58,405 bases of DNA from Pelagibacteraceae bacterium AG-422-C23 (GTDB lineage Bacteria; Pseudomonadota; Alphaproteobacteria; Pelagibacterales; Pelagibacteraceae). Positions 28,769 to 36,907 of the stretch are shown here, piece after piece. A model generated the notes under the pieces. The model did not search any database, was not told the origin of the DNA, and saw only the letters and a program-made list of their open reading frames with translations. The stretch covers positions 1 through 58,405 of the forward strand of contig QCMO01000003.1 in assembly GCA_003213695.1 (NCBI GenBank), read 5' to 3'. A program made the position numbers and the translations under genes. The stretch's first letter is position 1. Each line of letters opens with the position of its first letter.

Positions 28769-28789
28769 ATTTATAAGTCAAGGATTTAA

Positions 28790-29536
28790 ATGAGCTCTGA
28801 TCAAAATATTTTAGTTAAATTAAAAGACGCTGGTTTTCAAATAAATGATAAATGGCTAGTTAAAAATGTATCACTACAAGTTGAAAAAGGTAAAATAGTT
28901 ACTCTCATTGGTCCAAATGGATCTGGAAAAAGCACAACTGCAAAAATTGCTCTAGGTATTTATAAAAAAATTGATGGCTCAGTAGAAAAAAATACAGATA
29001 AAATTGGATATGTTCCTCAAAAAATTTCAATTGATTGGACATTACCACTTAGGGTTTATGACTTTATGTTACTTACTGAAAATCTTGATGAAGAAACAAT
29101 TAATAATGCTTTATCATTAACAGGAGTTAGTCACCTTAAAGATAAAAATTTAGGGGACTTATCTGGTGGAGAATTTCAAAGAGTATTGCTTGCAAGAGCT
29201 ATTTCAAAAAAACCAGAACTTTTAGTTCTTGATGAACCAGTCCAAGGAGTTGATTTTACAGGTGAGATTGCTTTATACGAATTAATTAAAAAAATCTCAG
29301 ATGAATTAAACTGCGGTATCCTGTTAATTTCTCACGACTTACACACTGTAATGAGCGCTACAGATCATGTGGTTTGTTTAAATGGTCATGTCTGCTGCTC
29401 AGGGTCGCCAATGGATGTAGCAAAAAATAATGAATATAAAGCTTTATTTGGTGAACAAGCTTCTCAAATATTATCAAGATATGAGCATAGACATGATCAT
29501 GTTCATACAAGTGAAGGTGAAATAAAGAAAAATTAA
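28790..29536 (+). CDS. znuC: Zinc ABC transporter, ATPase ZnuC
   Basis: ATPase of the zinc importer. Walker A GPNGSGKST, signature LSGGEFQRV, Walker B LLVLDEPVQGVDF and the switch His in LISHDLH are all present. 248 residues, normal. The C-terminus has a His-rich stretch (EHRHDHVHTSEGE) that may bind zinc. An AAGGA ribosome site lies 5 bases before the ATG. The start of znuB directly follows its stop. Confidence 0.96.
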   Translation: MSSDQNILVKLKDAGFQINDKWLVKNVSLQVEKGKIVTLIGPNGSGKSTTAKIALGIYKKIDGSVEKNTDKIGYVPQKISIDWTLPLRVYDFMLLTENLDEETINNALSLTGVSHLKDKNLGDLSGGEFQRVLLARAISKKPELLVLDEPVQGVDFTGEIALYELIKKISDELNCGILLISHDLHTVMSATDHVVCLNGHVCCSGSPMDVAKNNEYKALFGEQASQILSRYEHRHDHVHTSEGEIKKN

Positions 29537-30340
29537 ATGTTTGATGATTTTTTTATAAGAGCTTTAGTGGCTGGACTTGGAGTTGCAATTGTGACGGGAC
29601 CTCTTGGTTGTTTTGTTATATGGAGAAGACTTTCATATTTTGGTGATACTCTCTCCCACTCTGCATTGCTCGGTGTTACACTAGCTTATTCTATGGAGTT
29701 TAATATTGCACTATCAGTATTTATAATTTCATCTTTAATAGCTCTAACATTAATACATCTTCAAAAACGAACTAACTTGCCAGGTGATGCTTTGTTAGGT
29801 CTTTTGGCTCATTCATCATTGGCGGTTGGACTTGTTGTTATTGGTTTTCTCACTTTTATTAGATTTGACATAATGGGATTATTATTTGGCGATATATTAG
29901 CAGTTACAGTTAAAGATCTTGTAATTATTTGGGTTGGTGGAGCTTTAATTTTGTTAGTTCTAAAATTGATTTGGAAACCTTTGTTTGCATCAACAGTTAA
30001 CTATGAATTAGCTGAGGCAGAAGGTTTAAATCCTGATAGAGCCAAGGCAATTTTTACGATCTTAATGGCTGGTATCATCGCTATATCAATTAAAATGGTT
30101 GGATTATTATTAATTACAGGAATGTTAATTATACCAGCAGCAATGGCTAGAAACATTTCAGATAGTCCACAGAAAATGGTTGTTTACTCAATCATTGGAG
30201 GTTTATTATCAGTAATATTAGGGTTGTTCTCTTCTTTAGAATTCAATACATCTTCTGGACCTTCAATCATAGCGGCTGCTTTATTTTTATTCATACTTTC
30301 TTTATTTAATATTAAACAATCAATTAAATTGAAAAATTAA
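29537..30340 (+). CDS. znuB: Zinc ABC transporter, permease ZnuB
   Basis: Membrane subunit with about eight hydrophobic segments. Seen: GPLGCFVIWRRLSYFGDTLSHSALLG, LAHSSLAVGLVV and KMVGLLLITGMLIIPAAMAR, the ABC-3 permease pattern. 267 residues, normal. No gap after znuC and 24 bases before zur. Confidence 0.95.
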   Translation: MFDDFFIRALVAGLGVAIVTGPLGCFVIWRRLSYFGDTLSHSALLGVTLAYSMEFNIALSVFIISSLIALTLIHLQKRTNLPGDALLGLLAHSSLAVGLVVIGFLTFIRFDIMGLLFGDILAVTVKDLVIIWVGGALILLVLKLIWKPLFASTVNYELAEAEGLNPDRAKAIFTILMAGIIAISIKMVGLLLITGMLIIPAAMARNISDSPQKMVVYSIIGGLLSVILGLFSSLEFNTSSGPSIIAAALFLFILSLFNIKQSIKLKN

Positions 30341-30364
30341 TGAGGAATCATTAAAGTAAATAAA

Positions 30365-30748
30365 ATGCAAAATCTTTCAAAAAATCAGCAAATTATTTTT
30401 GATTTAATTGATAAATCAGCTGAACCACTAAAAGCTTATGCAATACTTTTTAATGTTCAAAAAAAAGGTATTAAAGCTCCATTACAAGTATATCGAGCGT
30501 TAGATAAACTAGTCGAAATAGGAAAAATTCATAAAATTGAAAGTAGAAATGCCTTTATAGCCTGCCAAAATTCAAGTTGTCAGGTATCAAAAGCCACTGC
30601 ATTTTCAATCTGTGAGATCTGTGAAAAAGTAACAGAAATTAGCAGTGCAAGTCTTTCTAAATACTTAACTAATTTCAAAGACAAAGATGGTATGAAATAT
30701 AGTAAATACAATCTTGAGTTTTTTGGATTATGTAAAAAGTGTAGATAA
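30365..30748 (+). CDS. zur: Zinc uptake regulator (Fur family)
   Basis: Fur-family repressor: N-terminal winged helix (LIDKSAEPLKAYAILFNV ... APLQVYRALDKLVEIGKIHKIES) and a C-terminal dimer domain with the structural zinc pairs CEIC and CKKC. At 127 residues it is shorter than typical Fur proteins. Operon position after znuB and the two Zur boxes upstream identify it as Zur rather than Fur. It probably represses its own operon. Confidence 0.92.
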   Translation: MQNLSKNQQIIFDLIDKSAEPLKAYAILFNVQKKGIKAPLQVYRALDKLVEIGKIHKIESRNAFIACQNSSCQVSKATAFSICEICEKVTEISSASLSKYLTNFKDKDGMKYSKYNLEFFGLCKKCR

Positions 30749-30792
30749 GTTATTATCTAAAATCTAAATAAAACGAGCTGAAAGGAAAACGT

Positions 30793-31014
30793 ATGTTTAT
30801 TAAGAAATATCTTAAATGGATAAGCACATTTCTAGTTTTAGTTGGTATTCTATTAACAAACCTAAATATATATCCTTTAAATATATACTTTCACGGATTA
30901 GGTGTTGTCGGATGGACTATTGCAGGATTTGTTAGCAAAGATAAAGCAATATTAACTAATTTTGGATTACAGATACCATTGTTTATCATTGGTTTTTATA
31001 AGGTTGTATTTTAA
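30793..31014 (+). CDS. Small two-helix membrane protein of unknown function
   Basis: 73 residues with a basic start (MFIKKYLKWIS) and two to three hydrophobic stretches (TFLVLVGILLTNLNIYPLN, FHGLGVVGWTIAGF, FGLQIPLFIIGFYK). I recall small marine-bacterial proteins of this kind being grouped as an uncharacterised DUF family, possibly DUF6552, but cannot confirm it here. An AAAGGAAAA ribosome site precedes the ATG. It follows zur by 44 bases and precedes the PiT-like gene, so it could belong with either. Confidence 0.7.
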   Translation: MFIKKYLKWISTFLVLVGILLTNLNIYPLNIYFHGLGVVGWTIAGFVSKDKAILTNFGLQIPLFIIGFYKVVF

Positions 31015-31020
31015 TTTTAA

Positions 31021-31179
31021 AGTAGACATTGGTTTTAATTAGTTTAGTTATTGACGAATCCACCCTCTGATTCTCAAATCAATAAATTTATATATAGAAT
31101 TATTTTTCGTCTCAGATTACATACTCATTAAGTCATGAATCGATAGGAACCGAAAACAATAATATAAAGGAGATAAAGA
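31021..31179 (+). promoter_or_regulatory. Long, relatively G+C-rich leader of the PiT-like gene
   Basis: About 160 non-coding bases in a genome where most gaps are under 50. Visible pairings: GACGAA (31053-31058) with TTCGTC (31106-31111), enclosing a TGATT/AATCA hairpin (31068-31081, loop CTCA). A good AAGGAG ribosome site lies just before the ATG. This may be a structured leader RNA; I do not recognise a named riboswitch. Confidence 0.4.
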
Positions 31180-32145
31180 ATGGAAATGACTTTAGTTTAC
31201 ACGGTTATAGGCTTCGCCCTAGCCGGTTATAGCGTAATCGCTAACGACTCAATTCAAACACTAGGTACATTTATAGCTTCAAAAAAGAAGTGGTTTAAAT
31301 GGTACGTACTTGCAGGATCAGCTTCTAGCGTAATGATTTTAGCTTTAGCGTGGGGATGGTATTCTTATGATGGTGATATTTCTTATGGAAGATTAACTAG
31401 AATACCTTATCAAGAAATTCAATGGTATCATGCAGTAGCGCCTGCAATATTGCTATTATTAACAAGAATTGGAATACCGGTATCTACTACTTTCTTAGTT
31501 CTTTCAGCATTTGCTTCAACTGTCGTGCTTGAAAAAATGCTATTAAAAAGTGTAGTTGGTTATGGTTTAGCAGCAATGGTCGCTTATATTGCTTGGATAG
31601 TAGTATCAAAATTTATCAATGAAAAATTAGATGAAGTTGATGAAAAATATATAGGCTTTTGGAGAAACTCAGTATGGGTTACTTCAGGTTGGCTATGGTG
31701 GGTTTGGTTATCTCACGATGTAGCAAATATTGCAGTATATCTTCCAAGACAACTAGATATAACAATTCTGCTTACTGTAATGGCATATTTTACAGTTTTA
31801 CTATTTTACATCTTTTACATTCAAGGTGGACGAATACAAACTGTAGTTTTGGAAAAAACTGGTACTAGATATGCAAGATCAGCTACAATTATCAATGTGA
31901 TTTATGCTGGTGTTTTATACTACTTTAAAGAACTTAACGACTTACCAATGTCAACAACATGGGTTTTCGTTGGTTTATTATGTGGTAGAGAACTTGCAAT
32001 TTCAACAATGAACAAAGATTATAAGTTTAAGTATGTTTTCCCATTAATTGGTAAAGACTTTCTTAAAATGATCTTTGGATTAAGTGTTTCAGTTGGAATT
32101 GTTTTAGCAATCCACTACATAATTATTCCAAACAATTGGTTTTAA
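31180..32145 (+). CDS. PiT-family-like permease (phosphate or other anion), divergent
   Basis: A 321-residue protein with about eight to nine membrane helices. It shows the duplicated signature of the inorganic phosphate transporter (PiT) superfamily. First half: ANDSIQTLGT (residues 21-30) and IPVSTT (99-104). Second half: SHDVANIAV (178-186) and LPMSTT (255-260), followed by GLLCGRELA. In known PiT proteins the two Asn-Asp motifs and the Pro-x-Ser-Thr-Thr motifs line the substrate path. Overall similarity looks remote, so phosphate is a guess; sulfate or phosphonate are alternatives. The start is the ATG after an AGGAGAT ribosome site. It ends facing the phosphonate synthesis genes across a shared hairpin. 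Confidence 0.65.
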   Translation: MEMTLVYTVIGFALAGYSVIANDSIQTLGTFIASKKKWFKWYVLAGSASSVMILALAWGWYSYDGDISYGRLTRIPYQEIQWYHAVAPAILLLLTRIGIPVSTTFLVLSAFASTVVLEKMLLKSVVGYGLAAMVAYIAWIVVSKFINEKLDEVDEKYIGFWRNSVWVTSGWLWWVWLSHDVANIAVYLPRQLDITILLTVMAYFTVLLFYIFYIQGGRIQTVVLEKTGTRYARSATIINVIYAGVLYYFKELNDLPMSTTWVFVGLLCGRELAISTMNKDYKFKYVFPLIGKDFLKMIFGLSVSVGIVLAIHYIIIPNNWF

Positions 32146-32156
32146 ATATATTTTGT

Positions 32157-32182
32157 GGTCGTGTTAATTATTTAACACGGCC
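32157..32182. terminator. Bidirectional hairpin between convergent genes
   Basis: An 11-bp stem (GGTCGTGTTAA with TTAACACGGCC, one G-U pair) with a 4-base ATTATT-region loop, sitting between the convergent stops of the PiT-like gene and the alcohol dehydrogenase gene. There is no clean T-tract on either side, so termination is likely but not certain. Confidence 0.6.
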
Positions 32183-32191
32183 ATAACTTAT

Positions 32192-33292
32192 TCAGCTACT
32201 TGAAATAATATTATAAATATCTTTTTCTACAATTTTTACTGGATTATTACCAAGTCTTAATAAGTTTATACCTTTTATAATATCATCTGAGCTTTGTTTA
32301 ATATTAATATTTAGTGTTTGAAGATTGTCCTCTAATTTTGCTTGTTTTTTTATTAATGATATTTTTGAATTAAAATCATTAATTCCTTGAACATCAAATA
32401 GGTTAAATATTAAATCAAATCTTTTTTTTAAGTCAAAAGAGGTTTCTGATTTTTCTTTGTTTTCGTAATTAAACTTAAAAAATTTTTCAAAAAATAAGCC
32501 CACTGCATGGCCATGACTTACATTAAATAAAGAAGTAAAAGGATATGAAACAGCATGAGGCGCGGTTGTTTTTGATATGTTGATTGCTTTACCAGCTAAA
32601 TTTGATGCAATGGCCATTTCAGTTGCATTCTTTAAATTAGGGTCATTTAAAAAAGAAATATAACTATTTATTGATACTCTTAAAGATTTTGAAGCATAGT
32701 CAACACTCTGATCATTTGATTTTTTAGAAACCAAAGACTCTAAAGCTTGCGCGATAGCATCAAAACCTGCAGAAGCTTTAATTTTCTCAGGTGCAGAAAT
32801 TAAAAATTCAGGGATTAAAAAAAAATTATCTGGTATTAATAATTGGCTTTCAAAAGAATGTTTTATTCCATCGACATAAATAACTGCATTAGATGTTACT
32901 TCAGCACCAGAACCTGCTGTGGTAGGTACAACTGCTAACTTGGTATATTTTTTTTTAAATGGATAAGAATAATTAATAATGAGATCAGCCAAGTCAGGTC
33001 TAATATCAACAACATTAGCTATTTTAGCGTAATCGATTACCGCACCTCCACCTACTGCAAGAATTAAATTTGGTTTAAAATTTCTTATTTCTTTAATTAT
33101 TTCAATAAGCTCTTCTAGGATTGGAAGATCCGAATTTTTATAAAAAAATTTTATTTCTTTATTATTTATATCTTTTTTAAAAAATTCTTCTGCACCAGAT
33201 GTTATAAAAGATTTTTTTCCACATAAAATGAATATTTTTTTAAAGCTATTATCACCAATAAATTTTCTTATATCTTCAATAGAATTAACCAT
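32192..33292 (-). CDS. Iron-type alcohol dehydrogenase, probable phosphonoacetaldehyde reductase
   Basis: Group III (iron-containing) dehydrogenase of 366 residues. Seen: nucleotide-binding GGGAVIDYAK, PTTAGSGAEVTSNAVI, and metal ligands Asp in SAGFDAIAQALESL, His in APHAVSYP and His in SHGHAVGL. The upstream neighbours make phosphonoacetaldehyde, so the likely reaction is its reduction to 2-hydroxyethylphosphonate, as in PhpC/FomC-type enzymes. The function is inferred from context; the family is clear. The ATG shares one base with the ppd stop (TAATG). Confidence 0.82.
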   Translation of the reverse strand: MVNSIEDIRKFIGDNSFKKIFILCGKKSFITSGAEEFFKKDINNKEIKFFYKNSDLPILEELIEIIKEIRNFKPNLILAVGGGAVIDYAKIANVVDIRPDLADLIINYSYPFKKKYTKLAVVPTTAGSGAEVTSNAVIYVDGIKHSFESQLLIPDNFFLIPEFLISAPEKIKASAGFDAIAQALESLVSKKSNDQSVDYASKSLRVSINSYISFLNDPNLKNATEMAIASNLAGKAINISKTTAPHAVSYPFTSLFNVSHGHAVGLFFEKFFKFNYENKEKSETSFDLKKRFDLIFNLFDVQGINDFNSKISLIKKQAKLEDNLQTLNINIKQSSDDIIKGINLLRLGNNPVKIVEKDIYNIISSS

Positions 33293-34386
33293 TATTTCAT
33301 AAATTGGTTTTTTATTTTGATTAAATCTTTTGGCCTTGGTAATTTCTTAATTTTACTATTTGAAACTCTTACTTCTAAAAAATTTAAACTATTTCCGGAT
33401 AGAAATTGCTTAAGATTTTTCTTTAAATTTTGATTATTTTTAATGCTATAAAATTTTTTAAACCCTAAACTTTTAGATAGTTTTTCAAAGTTTATATTAT
33501 TAGCATAAGTACTTTGACCACCAACAGAGTCGTGTGTGTTGTTATTTAACAATATATATTTAAAGTTTTTATTTGCAAAGGTGCCTGCTGTTTTAATAGA
33601 ACCTAAATGCATTAAAAATGAACCATCCCCATCAATACAAATAGTCTTTTTATTGGTTGATAAAGAGTATCCTAGCGCTACAGAAGAGGTATGGCCCATA
33701 CCGCCAACCATATAAAAATCTTTAGATTTCTTAAGTTGGTATTTTTCTCTTATAAACATAAGTTCCCTAGAATTATATCCGGTACTAGAAATAATTTTTG
33801 ATTTATTATCTAAAGTTTCAAGTAGAGTTTTGAAAAAATTTTCTTTATCAACTTTAAAAAAATCTTTTTTGTTAATTTTTTTATTATTTTTTTCTAAAGT
33901 GTCCTGTTCTATTAAACAAGCTACAATAGATTTATTTTTTTTTGCATTTTTTATTTGTGCATCAAATTTCTTTAAATCAGAATTTGATCGTAAAATTGTA
34001 TATTTAATTCCTAACAGTTTAAGAATTTTCTCTGTAATTTTACCTTTTACATTATGTTGAGGTTCGTCTTTTATTCTTGGTGAACCTCTCCATCCAATGA
34101 TCAAAATTAAGGGAATTGAGTATACATTTTTATGAGCAATGGATATTAATGGATTAAGAGCATTAGAGAGGCCAGAGTTTTGCATATAGATACATGGAAT
34201 TTTTTTTGTTGATAAATAATGTCCAATGCCAAGTGAGACAGCGGCACCTTCGCTTGTAGCAATAAAATGATTTTTTTTATTTTTTAAATAGAATGATAAT
34301 TCTTTTAATACACTATCTGGAACACCAGAAAAAAAAGTGGAATTATTTTTTTTCAATAATTTAATTAAAGAATTAACTTTAATCAT
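33292..34386 (-). CDS. ppd: Phosphonopyruvate decarboxylase
   Basis: Thiamine-diphosphate enzyme converting phosphonopyruvate to phosphonoacetaldehyde and CO2, the step that pulls the unfavourable mutase equilibrium forward. Seen: the family N-terminus FFSGVPDSVLKELSFYL, the cofactor-activating Glu in ATSEGAAVSLG, and the ThDP/Mg motif GDGSFLMH ... LNNNTHDSVGG. It is a single 364-residue chain carrying both Pyr and PP domains. Overlaps pepM by 8 bases. Confidence 0.95.
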   Translation of the reverse strand: MIKVNSLIKLLKKNNSTFFSGVPDSVLKELSFYLKNKKNHFIATSEGAAVSLGIGHYLSTKKIPCIYMQNSGLSNALNPLISIAHKNVYSIPLILIIGWRGSPRIKDEPQHNVKGKITEKILKLLGIKYTILRSNSDLKKFDAQIKNAKKNKSIVACLIEQDTLEKNNKKINKKDFFKVDKENFFKTLLETLDNKSKIISSTGYNSRELMFIREKYQLKKSKDFYMVGGMGHTSSVALGYSLSTNKKTICIDGDGSFLMHLGSIKTAGTFANKNFKYILLNNNTHDSVGGQSTYANNINFEKLSKSLGFKKFYSIKNNQNLKKNLKQFLSGNSLNFLEVRVSNSKIKKLPRPKDLIKIKNQFMK

Positions 34387-35680
34387 TTTTAATCAAATTT
34401 ATTATTTCTTTTATTGGAATAATATTTTTATCCGCTTCATAAGCTCTGCTATTTTTTAAAATAGTTTTTGCAGTTTTTTCCATAGCTGGGTATGCTGCTC
34501 GAAGTAATTGGTTAGCATAAATCACTATTCTAAATCCATTTCTTATTAATTCTTTTTCATAAACTTTTGAGTATGTGGATGGAACAGAAACTAGTGGAAT
34601 AAAATTTTTACTTTTTTTAAATTCTTTAGCAAAAGAAAAAATTTGAGCAGGAGTTTTTTCTTTACTATGTATCAAAATAGCATCAGCTCCAGCTTTTGAG
34701 TATATTTCTGCTCTTTTTAAAGCATCTTTAATACCTTTATTTAAGATGAAACTTTCAATTCTAGCTATTACCATAAAATCTTCTGACTGTCTTGTTGCGC
34801 AAATTTTTTTAATTTTTTTTGCAAAATGAGAGGGGTTATCTTGTTTTGTACCTGATTGATTTTTGAATAGCGAATTTTTTTTAAGACCAATTTTGTCTTC
34901 CATTATAATTGCAGAAACACCTGATCTTTCAAGGGATCTTATCAAAAAAGATAAGTGTTCTATTTGTCCACCATTATCCGCATCAAAAACAAGAGGTTTG
35001 CTTGTTACATCCATCATGTCTTGTAAAGAGGATATACGGGCAGAAAAAGATAATGATGAATTATCGGGAAGACCTTTTGTGGCCGAGTCAGTTAAGCTTG
35101 AGGACCACATTCCATCAAAATCAAAAACTTTATTTTTTTTTACAACATTTATTTTATCTATAATCATACCTGTCAAAGCATTATGAGACTCTAAAATTCG
35201 TACAATATCTTTTGAATTTATCAATCTTTTTAATCTTGATACCCTATTTTTAGGTAAAGAAATTATATTAGACATCTCTTTTTTTATTGAAGTTGATGAT
35301 ATATTTTTAGTGTAGCTAGGTTCAATAAGTTTTCCAGACCACTTTTTAAGTGTTTTTATCACTCGCTCTCTTGTTTTTTTTTGGACTCCTGTTTTCCAGT
35401 CGTCTCCGTGTACTACAAAATCAGGTTTAATAATATTTAGATTTTCTACATAATCTAAAGTTTTTTGAGGTATAACTTTTTTAACATATTTAATGTTTTC
35501 AATAACAACTTTTCTTTTCTTGTAATCTAAATATGGTATATTTTTATAAGTAGCAATTGCTTGGTCTGTTAGCAAACCAACGCAAACTTCTCCATATTTA
35601 TTAGCGATTTTTAAAATATTAATATGTCCTTTATGTAAAATGTCTGCAGATAGACCAACATAAACAATTTTTTTTTTCAT
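34379..35680 (-). CDS. pepM: PEP mutase fused to an N-terminal nucleotidyltransferase
   Basis: 433 residues, two domains. N-terminal (about 1-135): cytidylyltransferase-like fold with YVGLSADILHKGHINIL (HxGH site) and NISSTSIKKE (ISTTxI-like motif), both apparently intact. C-terminal (about 150-433): phosphoenolpyruvate phosphomutase, which makes the C-P bond of phosphonopyruvate. It is recognised by the diagnostic MEDKIGLKKNS motif, which separates PEP mutase from isocitrate-lyase relatives, plus FDADNGGQIEHL and VIARIES. The N-terminal domain probably activates the finished phosphonate with CTP for transfer (inference; such fusions are known). It is 36 bases after manC. Confidence 0.95.
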   Translation of the reverse strand: MKKKIVYVGLSADILHKGHINILKIANKYGEVCVGLLTDQAIATYKNIPYLDYKKRKVVIENIKYVKKVIPQKTLDYVENLNIIKPDFVVHGDDWKTGVQKKTRERVIKTLKKWSGKLIEPSYTKNISSTSIKKEMSNIISLPKNRVSRLKRLINSKDIVRILESHNALTGMIIDKINVVKKNKVFDFDGMWSSSLTDSATKGLPDNSSLSFSARISSLQDMMDVTSKPLVFDADNGGQIEHLSFLIRSLERSGVSAIIMEDKIGLKKNSLFKNQSGTKQDNPSHFAKKIKKICATRQSEDFMVIARIESFILNKGIKDALKRAEIYSKAGADAILIHSKEKTPAQIFSFAKEFKKSKNFIPLVSVPSTYSKVYEKELIRNGFRIVIYANQLLRAAYPAMEKTAKTILKNSRAYEADKNIIPIKEIINLIKND

Positions 35681-35716
35681 AGCTTTTATTGTTACACTGA
35701 AATATTTATATATTAT

Positions 35717-36907
35717 CTACTTAATTCGTCCATATATATCTTGATATCTTACAATGTCCGACTCTTTAAGAATAGATCCGACTTGAGCTTCAATAATTTT
35801 CACTGGTTTTTTATAAGGATTTTCAATTCTATGAATTGATCCTAGTGGAATAAAAATAGTTTCATCTGGTTTCATTGTAAAATATTTATTATTTAAAGTA
35901 ATTTTAGGTTTACCTTGAGTAATTACCCAATGTTCTGCTCTATGATGATGCTTTTGAAGACTTAGTATCCCTTTAGGTTTTACATATAATTCTTTAATTA
36001 GGAATTGCTTACCATTGAATAAATTCACATAATTACCCCAAGGTCTATGAAATACATTTTTCTTTTTAAAATAATATTTTTTATTTCGTCCATACATTTT
36101 ACAGATTTCCTTCCAAGATCCTAAATCAGACCAAGGAATATCCAATTTGATAGCATTTATATCTTTAGTTTTTTCTAATATTGCATAGTCAAATGACTTG
36201 GCTGTTGCTTTGGTAAAAGCTTGTTTGTTTAAATAATACACATTACTTTTATATTTTGCTTTTGTTACAGCTTTGTTACAGTTTCGGTAAATATTTGGTT
36301 GATATTTCTTAAAATTATTAATGATTGAATCTTTTCTCAAATAAAACATTCCAGAATTCCAATAACCTTTTTTACTAATTATTTGTTTAGCTTTAGTCTC
36401 TTTAGGTTTTTCTATAAATCTAGTTACTTTGGTATTTTTTGTTAAAAAATAACCAAATTCACTTGAAGGCATTGTAGGTTTAATTCCAAAGATAAAGATA
36501 TTGTTTTGAGTTAATTTCTTTTGTTGTTTTTTAATTGCTTTATTAAATAAACCAACCTTCTCTAATAAATGATCAGCTGCTAAGAACATTAAAGGTTGTT
36601 CGTTTGGAATATCTCTAATTAAAGCAGTACTTAATATAGCTGGAGCTGTATTTCTTTTTGTTGGCTCTAAAACTATTTTGAATTTTCTGATTTTGTGTTT
36701 TTTTAGGTGTTGTTTTACTTGTCTAAGATATTTTGCATTAGTACTTATAATTGGTGCATCAAATATAGATGCTTTAACTCTCTCAAGAGTTTTTCCCAAT
36801 AAAGTCCAATTACCAAAATCTATAAACTGTTTAGCTTGGTGTTTTTTAGCATTAGGCCAAAGTCTTGTGCCTGCTCCACCACATAAAATAACTGGGCGTA
36901 TTTTCAT
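35717..36907 (-). CDS. manC: Mannose-1-phosphate guanylyltransferase, short form with cupin
   Basis: Makes GDP-mannose for polysaccharides or lipopolysaccharide. Seen: N-terminal nucleotidyltransferase motif CGGAGTRLWPNAKKHQAKQF, FLAADHLL, FIEKPK, and a C-terminal cupin of the type II phosphomannose isomerase region (RPWGNYVNL, KHHHRAEHWVITQG, FIPLGSIHRIENP). 396 residues, against about 470 for typical bifunctional ManC, so the middle is trimmed; whether isomerase activity remains is unclear. ATG shares one base with the ilvD stop. Confidence 0.9.
   Translation of the reverse strand: MKIRPVILCGGAGTRLWPNAKKHQAKQFIDFGNWTLLGKTLERVKASIFDAPIISTNAKYLRQVKQHLKKHKIRKFKIVLEPTKRNTAPAILSTALIRDIPNEQPLMFLAADHLLEKVGLFNKAIKKQQKKLTQNNIFIFGIKPTMPSSEFGYFLTKNTKVTRFIEKPKETKAKQIISKKGYWNSGMFYLRKDSIINNFKKYQPNIYRNCNKAVTKAKYKSNVYYLNKQAFTKATAKSFDYAILEKTKDINAIKLDIPWSDLGSWKEICKMYGRNKKYYFKKKNVFHRPWGNYVNLFNGKQFLIKELYVKPKGILSLQKHHHRAEHWVITQGKPKITLNNKYFTMKPDETIFIPLGSIHRIENPYKKPVKIIEAQVGSILKESDIVRYQDIYGRIK

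Noticed and set aside
28720..28770. N-terminal extension of ZnuA (17 residues) starting at 28770
   Set aside because: It would place coding sequence over both Zur boxes and ahead of a perfectly good signal peptide; the inner ATG at 28719 is preferred.
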